Shown piece by piece: positions 10,390 through 22,221 of a stretch of 64,000 nucleotides of DNA (position 1 is the stretch's first letter; each line of letters begins with the position of its first letter). Source of the DNA: Zhengitettix transpicula (lineage: Eukaryota; Arthropoda; Insecta; Orthoptera; Tetrigidae); contig CM073591.1 of NCBI GenBank assembly GCA_037074705.1, forward strand, positions 86,098,032 to 86,162,031, written 5' to 3'. A program made the translations under genes and the position numbers. The notes under the pieces were generated by a model. It was not told the origin of the DNA, ran no database searches, and saw only the letters and a program-made list of their open reading frames with translations.

Positions 10390-12183
10390 GCTTAAAAAAT
10401 ATATTATTTATGTATTGAAATTTATAAGCCGGCTAATAACATTCGACCGTAAAATACAATTCAATAAATGTTTTTAAGTAAAATCATTTTACTTATGTTG
10501 ACTCATTGAAAGTTGGGGTTAGGAATGAAACATAGTAAAGTAACATAAACAACACTTATTTCAATCTTTAAAATGATTACCATTTTATTCATTTACCCGA
10601 AGTTGTAGTGAACTAAATTGGAAAGTACAATTATTTAAACGTATTTAATGTTAATTTATTATGGATATGGTTCGGCTGAACAGAATTATTTGAAGATTAA
10701 TTAACAATTAACATTTTATTATGGAATTTACAACAAAATCACCAAAACGTGATACAAATGCTTGAATTTAAAAGCTAATATGATGCGAATAATATAAAAT
10801 TTTACGGTTTAGCATAGAAGATGAGGCTTTTTCAGGATATATTGTGGACCATAAAAAATCACAACATAACGAATTATGTAAAAAACATAACAATTAAATT
10901 GCCTAAAGAACACGTTATCTGCCAGTAATAGTAAAAATGGTGCAATCCTTTTACATTAATTAAAAATTCACAAAATCTCTATTTTACCCAACAGCTTGGT
11001 GACTTGACAGCTGAAATGTCCAGAACCATCAACTAGGATGTCCACGGGAATGACGAGATAAAATGTGGGCGGGGCAACACATCAACAGCTCCAAACGTCA
11101 AATATTTACCTCTCAAGCAAAACACACTTTTAATCAGCTTCACCGGGGCGCACATATACAGACACAAGACAGCCTCACTCGTCCTAATAACCTTGGCATC
11201 ACTGAGAACTGTTACTATCTACGAAGTATAATAAATGCCACTTTGCACACCTTCTACTAAAATACCGAATTCGAAAACTAAGTATGATTGATTTGCTTAA
11301 CTGACTACTACTCCTCCAAAATTTTACACCTATTTATGTGTTTCGTACGATTGGCTGCTGGATCTAGAATATTCTCGCGGGTTCCCGACAAGCGTCACGC
11401 CAACAATAACTGCGTTCGCCTTTGTGTCTTAACAATTACACTTACAATACGTTCGGTTTATTACAGTAAATTATATCTTCAGGAGAAGAAGATGGTTACG
11501 ATGACCATTTTAATGTTGTATAACTAATCGTGGTCAAAATGGGAAACTCGAGAAAAATTATTGAATCATATTCTCTGAGAAAATATACGTACTTAAATTT
11601 TATCTATTTTAACGCAATAAACTTATACTCTTTAAACTTATCCTTAGTTCTGTAGCGATTCGATAAGTTCTAAGCGCTACTGAATTAATATAGAAAATAT
11701 ATTTACTAAATTATATACTTACAGAATATCATATACAATACGAAAAAAGAAATCCAAATGTAATCAGTTAGTTACAACAAAATAATACTTCAACACTTTG
11801 AAGCATTTAAATAATCACTTAGACCTGTATTTTCTTCTGGAAATATTTTATACTCGTCAATGAGTGCCTCAGTCGTGGTGTAACTATACTTTTTTTGTAG
11901 AATTAAGGTTGATATTAAATTTGGATAACACTTTTGTTTGTTTCGTCCAAAATGTCGTAATAGAGCGTTTGTAAATGAAAAATGGAAGGTGATTTTAGTT
12001 TTTCTAAAAAATTTCACTGATATTTATATTTACTAAGCTTATATCATACAGTGCTTCAAATCTGAACGTTGCCATTTTACATATTAAAGAAGTTAATTTC
12101 TGAACAATGCACAGGTTCTCAGGCAACGGTAAGCCTCACGGAGAAGAAAAATGAACATCAGAAAGGGCCTGTTACAAAGTTGT
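10390..12183. other. AT-rich DNA, no gene recognised
   Basis: Short frames at 11063-11260, 11288-11527 and 11790-12017 (65-79 codons) have no recognised domain. The 10980-11240 section is slightly GC-richer and could be single-copy sequence. No RNA gene found. Confidence 0.45.
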
Positions 12184-12655
12184 TTTTTTAGGGCAACAGG
12201 CTACATGAGGGTGATCCACTCCCCTTTAATAGCATAGGAAGGGATTTGAAAGGGGGGATGCGGAAGGGTAGAGGAAGGTAGCCAAGGGTTACTAGGGCCC
12301 CCGGGCTATATTTTAAGGATCCTATCCGGCATTCGACTAAAGAAATGCAGGGAAAACCTTAGAAAAACCTGCATCGGGTAGGTCGGGCATTGGGTACTTG
12401 TACCACACCCTTCCGATAGCGAGAGAGGAGTTTGCTGTGGGGACGCAGCATTCCCTTCTCCGTGCCTCGACCAGTTTAGGAGGCAGCTGGCCGACTATTC
12501 CAATGGGAACAGCGAACAACTCTTACCGTATGCCCAAGGTCTGCGACCCCGGAACATACACCTCTCAAAACGGGCCGAGGTGCCTCGGCTTGTGGGAACC
12601 TTAGTTCAAAAACGGAGAGGAAGAGGCATACCCAAGGGTAGCCCCTTCGTATCTG
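12184..12655 (+). repeat. repeat G, copy 2
   Basis: Second well-conserved copy, starting at tagggcaacaggctacatga and ending after the shared CGGCTTGTGGGAACC block near 12601 and a GAGGCATACCC block. The 68-codon frame at 12398-12604 parallels that at 10058-10264, but many differences change amino acids, so present selection on the protein is not evident. Confidence 0.85.
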
Positions 12656-12749
12656 ACTGTGGCATAAATTTATATATCTGATCACAACATTAGATACTGG
12701 ACAATAATTTTGTATAATAATAAGAAAGATAGAGAAAAGCAAACAAAAG

Positions 12750-12905
12750 ACTTTTTGAGTTTTTCCAATTGACTAGTGCAGTTGTGTCACTCTAGGGTCT
12801 TGCGATTTTTCTGCACCTGAATAAAGGAACAAGGCTTCCAGAAACGTTGGGTGGTATTTATATTGTCACTTATTTTGTCTGTATTTGGCTATCTAACTTA
12901 TTATT
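12750..12905 (+). repeat. PLE terminal repeat fragment with decayed hammerhead-like motif
   Basis: Single right-arm fragment of the same family as 8525-8700: actttttgagtttttccaat, gcagttgtgtcactcta, aggaacaaggcttccagaaa, then gtggtatttatatt and gtctgtatttggcta. The core reads CUGAAUA (12817-12823) and GAAACGUU is kept (12841-12848), so the ribozyme-like core is broken. Confidence 0.75.
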
Positions 12906-15087
12906 AATTTTCAATCAGCCAAAATTTTTCATTTTAATAATTTCGTATGTTTAGGCTCCTTGCGAGTTTGGAAGCTATACAATGAATAAACTTTACACCC
13001 ACGCAGACAACTGAGGTATGTTCAAAACGAAATATTATAAAAATCATAGTGTGAGTATAAAACACACCCAACGTTTTGTCCACCAGACAATGTCCTTTGT
13101 TGCAGTCAGAGCATTTCATTTTTATAGAAAGTGCTATTAAATAGATTATTATACAATGTTTTGTTTTACTTTCATATGAAAAAGCACGTCACAACATTCT
13201 CAAATAACCCCGCGCTCAATAGTATATGAATAGTTTTTACAATTAAGCTGCACCTTCTCCTTTAATTGTCTCAATATGTTACGTAATAGATCGAGCGATT
13301 TTCGCAAACCTAAATATTTGAGTCTGTTATAAAGTAAAAGCTGTAAATCTTTGGACTATTTTGGAAAATTTTACTTATTTGGCAGCTATTGTTTTACCAG
13401 AAGGCTCATAAATATTTGTAGTTTACTTCAGAACGGGACAATCATTCTTTTCGTGATTGTTGAAGATTACTAAAAAATATGACACGTATTCTTCATACAT
13501 TGTACTGGTTTCCAATACATTTGATTTTATATTATGGACTATATTATGGTTATCTGCTTTTGTATTTGCTTACCGATATTTGGCATTTTAAAAATTAATA
13601 TCTGAATTTTAACTCAATTTTAAAACTATTAGTTAAGTTGTAACTTCATAGAGTGACAATACCTGTTAGTTAAGTTGTAACTTCATAGAGTGACAATACC
13701 TGCACAATCAAAATGTAACATTTCCTAGCGGAATTAGAGACAAAGGAAAGCCTCATAATCACAAAGCGATTAACATGTCTGTGTTTAGCGAGTGCTTTGT
13801 AGATGCATAATTATCATTAAGCTATCTGAATTTGCTGAAAGTACAACAGCCTCTGTATGTAAGTGGATATAGCTTCAAAATTCCTTAAGCCATGTCGAAT
13901 TACGTATTTGACACTTCACAAAAATGTGCGTGCGTAAACGAACCGGTTTTGGGTGATGACATCAAAACTATGTTTATATTTTTAAATGAGCAATACACCA
14001 AGTTTATAAACAATTGAGAATAAATGTGTGTATGCCTGTATGTATTTTTCCATGATTTATTTTTCATTGTTGTGATCTTTCCTTGAGAGAGAGACTCAGT
14101 GTTGTTGACTTTGTTGGTTGTCAATTGTTGCTGGTGCACTTTAATTTCAATTAATCAATTTGTGCCTGGCTAGCTTGCAGTTCAGATCCTCCTTCCTGAC
14201 TAAGGGACTCAAGCCTTCAAAAATTTGAACTATGTCAGACTGGTCCAACAACTGGTTTCAGGTAAGTCAGCACCGCTGTCTCTCTTTCCTATCCTAATGT
14301 GTTATTTAATTTGACCTCGTCACATTTTCCTTCATATATATATACATTTATTTTTATTTTTTATCTGTATTTTTACTGTATATGACTCAATTTAGTACTG
14401 CAGACTGCACTGATATAATAATTGTAGTTAAAAAAATGGGAGGTATCCTACGCTGGATTTCACCACACTGTTGCAGACTATTGTAAGTGTTCAAAATAAA
14501 CAAAATTTTCTGTATAAGTATGTATGAGAATTGTAGAGCAGTAGACAGACATCAGTCAGAATTCCTGCTGCTAGGAACCAAGGTGCCTGAGGAATGTAAT
14601 AACAGGCTTTGTTAGGTCAGTGCCGAGACACATTGCTAACGACAATGCACACTGCATTCTGGACGGCCCCCCCCCCTCCCCCCACCCTTGGATCCAATTT
14701 ACAACAGCAATTAAAATGAAGAAAGGCCTTTTCTCTTCTTGTGCTTTGCATATACTTACCGTGACCCTACAAAATGGTCATACATATTTTTGCATGATAA
14801 TTTCAATTGAGATAATTTCAATTGGCCAATACTACTCTTTTTCCTAGTGGGATTCTAAAATTATCGTATTTTTTAAAAATATATTTTATTTGGCGTATAA
14901 ATATTTTTATTTCGAAAGTATTATATTTAAATGTATTAAATCAGTAATATACTTGGCAGTTCGAAACACGGGGTCCATGTTCGCTCTCAGCTCACATATA
15001 ATTTGTCTTGAAAATATGCATAAAACTTTACATTAGAAAAGACAACTTTTATTTCTGGTCTCTAAATGACTATTACTTACCATATAC
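12906..15087. other. AT-rich DNA with a small tandem repeat and a poly-C run
   Basis: No gene recognised. Frames at 12934-13119, 13900-14139 and 14620-14847 are unsupported. A C-rich run near 14668-14683 interrupts otherwise AT-rich sequence. Confidence 0.45.
13629..13702 (+). repeat. perfect 37-bp tandem duplication
   Basis: The 37-bp unit beginning ttagttaagttgtaacttca and ending in acaatacctg occurs twice, back to back, with no mismatch (13629-13665 and 13666-13702). This indicates a recent local duplication. Confidence 0.95.
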
Positions 15088-15781
15088 CAAGAAAGAAAGT
15101 TTCTTCTCTATGAATATCTGAAAAATATTTTTACTGACACGTTGTGATATTGCTGGTTTTCTTATTAGGTAAGAATTTAAAACTTAGTTGATTAAAAATA
15201 TATATAAAACACAAATATATTTAAAAGGAGTATTTTATTAGTCTTATCAGCCTCTATAAATACGTGGCTGATATTTCAAGTAATCGCTTAAAGAATCGTA
15301 AACTGTAACATACCTGTATTTCTATAAATGATATTAATCATTAGTGATGTCTGAAATAGTGACTACTTTGAGATTTTTGCCTGAATGTTACCCAACAAAA
15401 GTTTCTCCATATTTGTGTTTGATTTCCAAATTTATTAGTCCTCTACATGCGAAAAAGGTAATGGAATTCTTTTAAAAAAATAACATTCAGGCAAAAATCT
15501 CAAATTAGTCACTATTTCAGACATCAGTAATGATTAACATCATTTATAGAAATACAGGTAAGTTACATTTTACGATTCTTTAAGCGATTAATTGAAATAT
15601 CAGCCACGTATTTATAGAGGCTGATAAGACTAATAAAATACTCCTTTTAAATATATTTGTTTTTTATAAATATTTTTAATCAATTAAGTTTTAAATTCTT
15701 ACCTAATAAGAAAACGAGCAATATTACAATGTGTCAGTTAAATTTCAGATATTTATAGAGAACATTAAACTTTCTTTCTTG
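15088..15781. repeat. long inverted repeat / fold-back element
   Basis: Left arm 15088-15390 and right arm 15481-15781 are inverse copies of ~300 bp with a 90-bp spacer. Matching blocks include caagaaagaaagttt, ctaataagaaaa, tacctaataag, aaggagtattttatt, gcctctataaatacg, and at the inner ends ctgaatgtta. Identity looks high apart from small indels. No transposase lies inside. This fits a fold-back/MITE-type element; a transcript would form a long hairpin. A target-site duplication is not obvious. Confidence 0.9.
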
Positions 15782-16546
15782 TTTATAATTTACCTGTAGA
15801 TACCTGTCCATTTTTTAGCTTCATAAGACTTTTATTATAGACTTATAAATGTCCTCACGAGATAATTGTCCAGATTAGACAATGTGTTTTGTCTTTAAAT
15901 CACTGAGATCAAGAGGCTTGAAAACCAAATAAAAGAGGCTTAGTGAGTCGAACGAATGCCTCGTCTAAGATAAAGGAAGCAGCTTAACGCCTGATAACAG
16001 TTGGCCAGTAGTTTTCGAAGATTACAGTTAGCTTAACATCTGACTTGAGTTAGATTAACGATTTCCGTGTTACAAGAGTTGTTGATCAAGTCATGAGGAT
16101 TTCTGTGCGGTACTTCATACATGCATTACTAAGCATTCAGTCAAAGTAATTTTTTGATACGTGCTTGTGTTTAGTTTTTGTATTTTCCTTTGATGTGTGG
16201 CGTGACTTGTGATATTGATGGCAGCAGATTTCAGAGAGCAACTTGTCTCTAAAAGGTTTTGTTTTAAGCTTGACGAAACAGCTAAAGAAACACCAAAAAA
16301 AATTGCAGCAAGCATTTGGTGGACACAAAGAAAATTAAGACTGGAACCAGTCACAGTGCGGATGAATCTGATGGTAACAGGTTTGAATAAATTCATTTAA
16401 AACTAAAGGAAAAGACGAAAAAAGTCTAAATGCAGAATGGAACATAAGAATCCTTTACATTGTTTTAGAGAAATTAAAACCATAGAAATATAAAATTTAC
16501 CCGAAAGAAAATCTAACATCATACGACTACAAAACATTAATGAAAA
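15782..16546. other. AT-rich DNA, nothing recognised
   Basis: Overlapping frames on both strands at 16115-16400 (up to 93 codons) are mutually shadowing and have no recognisable domain. Confidence 0.45.
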
Positions 16547-16550
16547 CTAT

Positions 16551-17437
16551 TGTAATAATTTAAAAAGATTAATGGCTGTGGCTAATTAAAAGAATATTTA
16601 TTTGAACAATTAAACAAAATTTATTAAAGTTTTAAAACACATATAAAAAATTACACAATAATATTTAGAATCTCATGCTCTACCGACTGAGTTTGATAAA
16701 TGGGTGAATTGAATTTACGATAATTTATAATTACATTTAGCCTTTATTGAATTTAATTCGTCTAAACCTCGACGATTTTTGTTGCGGATGAAAATAAAAT
16801 TACAGATTGAATTTTAAATTAACTAACTAAACAATTAAAGAAATAAGTAATTAAAGAAAAGAAAATAATTGAAGAACGATCTGACGTATCTTAAAGAAAT
16901 GGTTTACAGATAAATTTTAGAGTTTTTTACTTACGGCCGACCAGGTCTCAATTTTGGGGTTTTCTGTGCACACGTTTTTGGGGATATCACTGAATTTAAA
17001 TTGGTTACAAAACACTGTCGAAACTTTAGGTTCTCTCAGCTGGAAACGGCTACTCCTTCCGAATTAATGGTCAGTCAGATTATTACCAACTTTCTCTCGA
17101 TGACATTGGTGACGGTCTCTTTACTTATTGAGTATTTACTGCGGCATGACTTATTAAGGTACTGTTTGTGGCAGACAAACCACTGAGTTGAAACCTTTTA
17201 CTTGCTTCAACCTGCAGCGTCTGTAGATGTATATTTGTCCGCCGTCCGACTTGCAACTAAACTCTTTCGCTTCTCCCCGTTGACTGTCTCTTCGTCTCGT
17301 AGATTTTTGACTGCGTACGTCTTAACAATGTACTCTTTGTGTCTCGCCGCCCTGTGTCGCGGTGCACGCTTTATATACTCTAATAATGAGTCCTTTACTT
17401 TGCAATTATAACAATGGATTAATTACTAATTACTACA
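16551..17437 (-). mobile_element. solo LTR (copy E) of a Ty3-like retrotransposon family
   Basis: On the minus strand it starts TGTAGTAATTAG and ends AAATTATTACA (TG...CA), flanked by a perfect 4-bp duplication CTAT (16547-16550 and 17438-17441). The segment 17165-16985 is the inverse of 24250-24430 of copy A (shared: acaaaacactgtcgaaactt, attaatggtcagtcagatt, gtgacggtctctttacttat). There is no internal coding region, so it is a solo LTR left after recombination. It contains a tRNA-Lys-like stretch near 16671-16691. The 4-bp duplication favours Ty3/Gypsy over Copia or BEL. Confidence 0.85.
16660..16694 (-). other. tRNA-Lys-like 5' half inside LTR E
   Basis: Minus strand reads CTCAGTCGGTAGAGCATGAG, the D-arm to anticodon-arm part of a eukaryotic tRNA-Lys(CUU), then diverges (TTCTAAATATT). 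There is no B box and no acceptor stem, so this is not a functional tRNA gene. It may be a short retroposed fragment or a SINE head. Confidence 0.65.
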
Positions 17438-17571
17438 CTATATAATAATAATATATTGGAAGCGCATAAATGCCGTGCAAACCACATTACATTACAACCT
17501 TTCCTTGCTGTAAGCTACGATAGATTTCTGTCTATTCCTACATTTTACAATATGATATCTATCACAGACTT

Positions 17572-18462
17572 CTAAACACAACTCACACACACACACTCGT
17601 CATTTGGTTCATGAAATACTTTGTTTAAGCACACTTTATGGTGAAAGCCATGGATCGCCAGTCTCGTCTTCGTGTGTCGTAGTTCTTGGTTAGCTTTTAT
17701 CCATGTCCTGTCCTGCATAGCAGATGTTGCATAGAAGTCCTCCGGTATGCCCCTTTTCCTTTCATAGAGATCTTGTAAAAGCTGTCTGAAGCTGGAACCA
17801 GCTGGTAGTATGAGCTCGCATCTTAGATCCTCCCTGGTAAGCTCGTACACTAGCCTCGATCTTGAATGCTGCGGAACTCCTAAAATTCTTTTCAGGTACT
17901 CGCTCCAGTTCTTCCAGTTGTCTGTACGTGAGTTATTCTCCTACTAATTCTAGGCCATATGTCAGAACAGCTAGTATCTTTAGCCTAAACAGGTCCATCG
18001 CTGTGCTGATCAATAGTTGTGTAATGTTTCTGATTTCATTCATAGCTCTAGTGGCCGCCACTGCTCTAGATCTTATATGCAGTCTGAAACTCCGTTGTTT
18101 GGATTGTGATGCCTAGATATTTAAAGTTGTTAGCCCTCTTGAGTAGTTTACCATTACATTTGACGTTCTCTGCTTCAGTGAGTCTTCCTCCTTTCCTGAA
18201 CACTACCAACACCGTCTTCTCTTCATTTATCTGTATGTCATTTCTCTCCGCCCATTCACTTAGTGTGTTTAGCGATACTGGTAGTTTGTCGATATCTGTC
18301 GCTGCGATGGCCATGTCGTCAGCGTATATGTACGTGCTTGTTCCTGCAATTCCTTTGGTGACATCGTTCGTGAGAACGTTAAACAGGATAGGGCTGAGTA
18401 GGTCGCCTTGGAGGACACCGTTCGTCTGTGACAGCCTATTCCATCATTTATCTGTATATGGT
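17572..18462 (-). pseudogene. non-LTR retrotransposon reverse transcriptase, C-terminal part
   Basis: The minus strand encodes TNGVLQGDLLSPILFNV (RT motif before the palm), then STYIYADDMAIAA with the catalytic YADD at 18315-18326, then IQINEEKTVLVVF and NFKYLGITIQ. A frameshift follows near 18075; the next stretch, in another frame, reads TRAMNEIRNITQLL..LKILAVLTYGLE with a stop, and the last frame gives LVYELTREDL..CELILPAGSSFRQLLQDLYERKRG and HGFHHKVCLNK..ECVCVSC, a Cys/His-rich C-terminus. At least two frameshifts and one stop make it inactive. The 5' part (endonuclease, front of RT) is missing. In intact elements the protein performs target-primed reverse transcription. The clade is not assigned. 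Confidence 0.88.
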
Positions 18463-18465
18463 TAA

Positions 18466-21400
18466 AACTATATGCATTTGGGATCTGCTTATGATGTTGA
18501 CGCATGACTTGCAGAAAAATAAATTTAAAAATCCATTGAAATATGAAAAGTTCAGATTTTTGGTATCGAATGAATAAATATTTATCTTGCGATTTATGAT
18601 ATAAGGGCGAATGGAAATGAATATGGCCTCACTATTTTATTTATGTACCTGAAAATTCGTCTGATTTAGCATATTGTCTTATCCACTTTAAGGTAGTTGA
18701 AATGGACTATAGACACGGAGAAATAACTTATATCGTAACACTGTACTTAGTGGTATATTCAAATGAAACGAGTTTGAGTATACTAGGACTGGAGACCTCT
18801 ACACTCAATCGACGTCAATCTTGAATGCAATTCATACGGGCCTGTGCAATGGGATAAGACAAATATTTACACAGTTTACAATCAATGGGAAAGAAATTAA
18901 AAAACTTTTTGAACATATAAAAGTTGATGTAGTACTAATTCTCAGAATATCATGGAATAGACTGGATTACCGTTCGTTGTAAGGTGTAAACAGTCTTATA
19001 AAATGGTATTGAAATACTTGAGAAAAAATTCACACTATTTCTGTGACAGTCAGCCAGTTGCAAAGGATTAATTGTATGCAAACGTGCCTACTGAAGGGAG
19101 GTTGACCAGTGTGGGTGTTTTTGGGAGGCACAAAATATTTCTGTTTTTGTATCCAGTTTTACTGGAGGACATCGCTTGGTGTTCAGCCAACAGCACTCAA
19201 TTCACTATCTACGTCCACGAACATCCAGCAGAGGACAGAAACAGTCACGGATACGTAAGAAAAGTGTTGTATATTTATTTCATGACTTGAAAATTGTATT
19301 TCGTATATTGCACATTCCTTCAATTTTCATTCTAATGCACATTTTCGTAAGTTCACAACACATCTCTGAGAGAAAGGTGTCAAGGTAAAATATATTAATA
19401 AAAAAACTTATTATCAAATAGAATTCACAGTTGAATTAAACGTAATTATTGAACATGTCCGAACCCCCAGTAGTTTAATTTCTTATATCGTTTTAATATT
19501 TTTTATTATTACTGATATTTGTATGGAAATTTTTTGAAGGCAAGTAACATTTTACCTTTGCCATCAGAGTTACAGATTTGATAAAATATAAAAAAATTTT
19601 GATTATAAAAATATTATAAATTGTAAAAGTGTGAATACTTATATTCGTGATTTTTAAAACATGGCAATAGGACGGTCAAAAATAATGAAACGAATTTTTA
19701 CAAAATTTTATAATACATTATTTTTATGTTTGAGACTGATTAGAAACCACTGGGTTCAAAATATTAATAAATTTATAAAATAGTTTTGAGGTGTAGTTAG
19801 GTTCAGGATTTGTTATGCCAATAAAAGTGTCTATAAAGTGAAGCATGATTTTTCCTAAATTACTGTCACCGTTACTAGTGAGCCAGCTGACTGATTCATG
19901 GGTCAGAAAATCACGGGAAGCCAGGCTTAAATGATTTTACTGAGCATATAAAGTTGGTTCTAACTAGAAATGAACTGACAGTTTAAAGATTTTGCGATCC
20001 ATTTATGGATTGGATAACTAATAATTAAGCTTGGGACGATTTAATCCTACGCAGTGCCATATACTGAGCTATAAACGTAGCATTCAAAGCTAAGTCATGC
20101 TTGAGTACGATTGTTTTATTTATTAAAATTCACATTTTCGCAATTGACATGCCGCTATTGGTAAGTTTTTGTCATTCGATTTTAAGTATCTGATGGTAGG
20201 TTGTACACCTGTTTTCGAAATAACCTAGTAACAATATTGAACGTTATACTCTGTAGAGTATTCGTTGTTAAGGAAGGATACTTCTATTTTAATATATTAC
20301 GAGTTCGAAGAAATGTATCACCTCCTTATTGAGCAATAAATAACTGAAGCACCGTAAAGAAGTTGACTAAAGAGCCACTAGCCCTCTACGGAGCATGTCA
20401 AAGCTTTTTTGCGGTCATTTGTCAAGACATTTGACAAAAAAGTAAAAGTGTCTGGGAATTTTAACAAATTGTCCCACTTTAACAGCCTAGTCACGCGTCT
20501 CTTTTAAAACTTCGCCCACCCCACTGCTGTTGTTAATGTCTCCCTGTGGATACAGCAGCGCGCTCAGCGGGCCAAATGTTCCAAGACATGCGTCAACAGC
20601 AGAAGCACAACCTAAACTTCCACATGCATTTCATTAGGGAGAAGAAACTATTTGAAATGGGAAATATTCTCAAATATCGGTGTAATGAATTTAACCGCCT
20701 GTTTAATCGTTATTTTTCAGTTTTTTGGTTACCAATGCTGTTATTTATGCGTAACGTGTTCAGTCAGTCATATTTCATGACAATCGCCTTTACTGTATGC
20801 TGTGAAAATATTTCCAGTACATTGACCTCCTACTGATAACTACAAACTACAATATTTTCCTTGCTCATGAGGATAGTCTAACATAGTTTTCCAAACATCA
20901 AGCAGTTCGTGGCGATTGTTAATTTCAAAATAAATCCGTTCGCAAGTTCATTAGAATGTTAAGTAGGAAAATCCCCTAGATTTCATACAGTTATAATTGC
21001 TGTAAATTAACGTTGTTTCTAGTTTTTTCAGACCAGAGAACATCATTAGGTTTTTTTAAAATAAACCGTTATTCCTTTCAATCGTATAAAAATTCATAGA
21101 CAGGCCTTCAGCCTCAAATCATATCAGTATGTCGAAAAGTAACGATGGAAGTTACTGTTCATAAATTATTAATTTTTTTAACATTGACAGGAATAAATAT
21201 TAACTTAAATATGAATTTTCATCTGTTTTTAATTGGATATAAACATTAGGATAGGCAAAACAAAATTTTACCGATAATATTTTGGAGATTACAAATTTTA
21301 TAATTGTTTTATTTGAAGTTTTTCCGATAGAGAATTACTAGTAAGTGTGCTCAATTAAAAATATGTGTATGTGTAGGAAAATTAATTTAATTACTTCGTT

Positions 21401-21560
21401 GAACATTGATTATATAGCCCATTAGTGCCTCATATTTTATGCTACTGTTACTTTAGACGCTACAGAACAAATATTGCATTGTAGAATGGAATATTTAATT
21501 TAATTGAATATTTAATTGCATTCAAATCTGAAGTTGAAAAATAAATAAAAAACTGGTAAT
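18466..21560. other. AT-rich DNA, no gene recognised
   Basis: Frames at 19072-19290 and 20546-20836 are unsupported. A GTAAG-type donor follows the first (19256-19260), but no matching exon partner was found. 20380-20600 is slightly GC-richer with no recognised content. Confidence 0.4.
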
Positions 21561-21752
21561 AATGGAACAAAATGCAGAAGGACCGAAAATAAAGAAGAAA
21601 AATATTGAGTAAGAGAAAAAAATTCTAGTATCTGTACGAGATATGACCATAGAAGTTTGGTAATATATAGAATATTTGTATTTAAAAGTATTTATAAGTA
21701 ATATAAAAAAGTTCTCACTGCACCATACATAGTTGACATGTCGCGCCAAAAT

Positions 21753-22097
21753 TCAGTAAATTGCAGATTGTTTGGTATAATATTTCTTGTGAGTACAATT
21801 TATATATACTAAATATTTTAAAATAAATTGTAAAACAAAATAAATCGAAATTTGGTAGACAGAAGTAAATAATGAGGCGTACGGACTTCCCGAATCCTGT
21901 AGTGACCGATAATTGAGCTTTAGTTTATTTAATTTGTGTAATGCATCTCTGGCTTTCGGTCCGTTGGCCACATTCTTCTGTATTCTTTTCTCTACCTCTG
22001 TAGGATTGATTATTTCCTCTATAAATTTATTATCGTGTCCTTCAATACGTTCGATGTGCAGTTCTGAGAGTCTTTTCATTTCCTCGGTAATGACCAC
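21753..22097 (-). other. unassigned open frame of 114 codons
   Basis: The first ~75 residues (MVITEEMKRLSELHIERIEG...) are charged and helix-prone, unlike the AT-driven tail, which looks like translated non-coding DNA. It could be a decayed exon or TE fragment. No domain recognised and no splice context established. Confidence 0.2.
21820..21893 (+). repeat. direct repeat flanking the mariner, left copy
   Basis: Matches 23617-23698: aaaataaatcgaaattt, gatagaca/ggtagaca, taaataatgag, gacttcc. The two copies sit on either side of the mariner insertion, so the duplication may predate it. Confidence 0.7.
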
Positions 22098-22221
22098 GGC
22101 GCGTTAAGTGATATAGCGTAGCATTCTGGATTGCATTATTTGAAAACAACATTGATTAGAGAGCTTTCTTTGTTCATCCCCATAATTGAATTCCGTAAAG
22201 TCCATATTGGTTTAATAAATA

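Noticed and set aside
14665..14690. C-rich runs (also 32300 and 38465) as G-quadruplex control sites
   Set aside because: They are single homopolymer runs without the spaced G-tract pattern or an associated gene.
16660..16694. Functional tRNA-Lys gene
   Set aside because: Only the 5' half is present, without acceptor stem, T-arm or B box. The same applies to 29461-29510.
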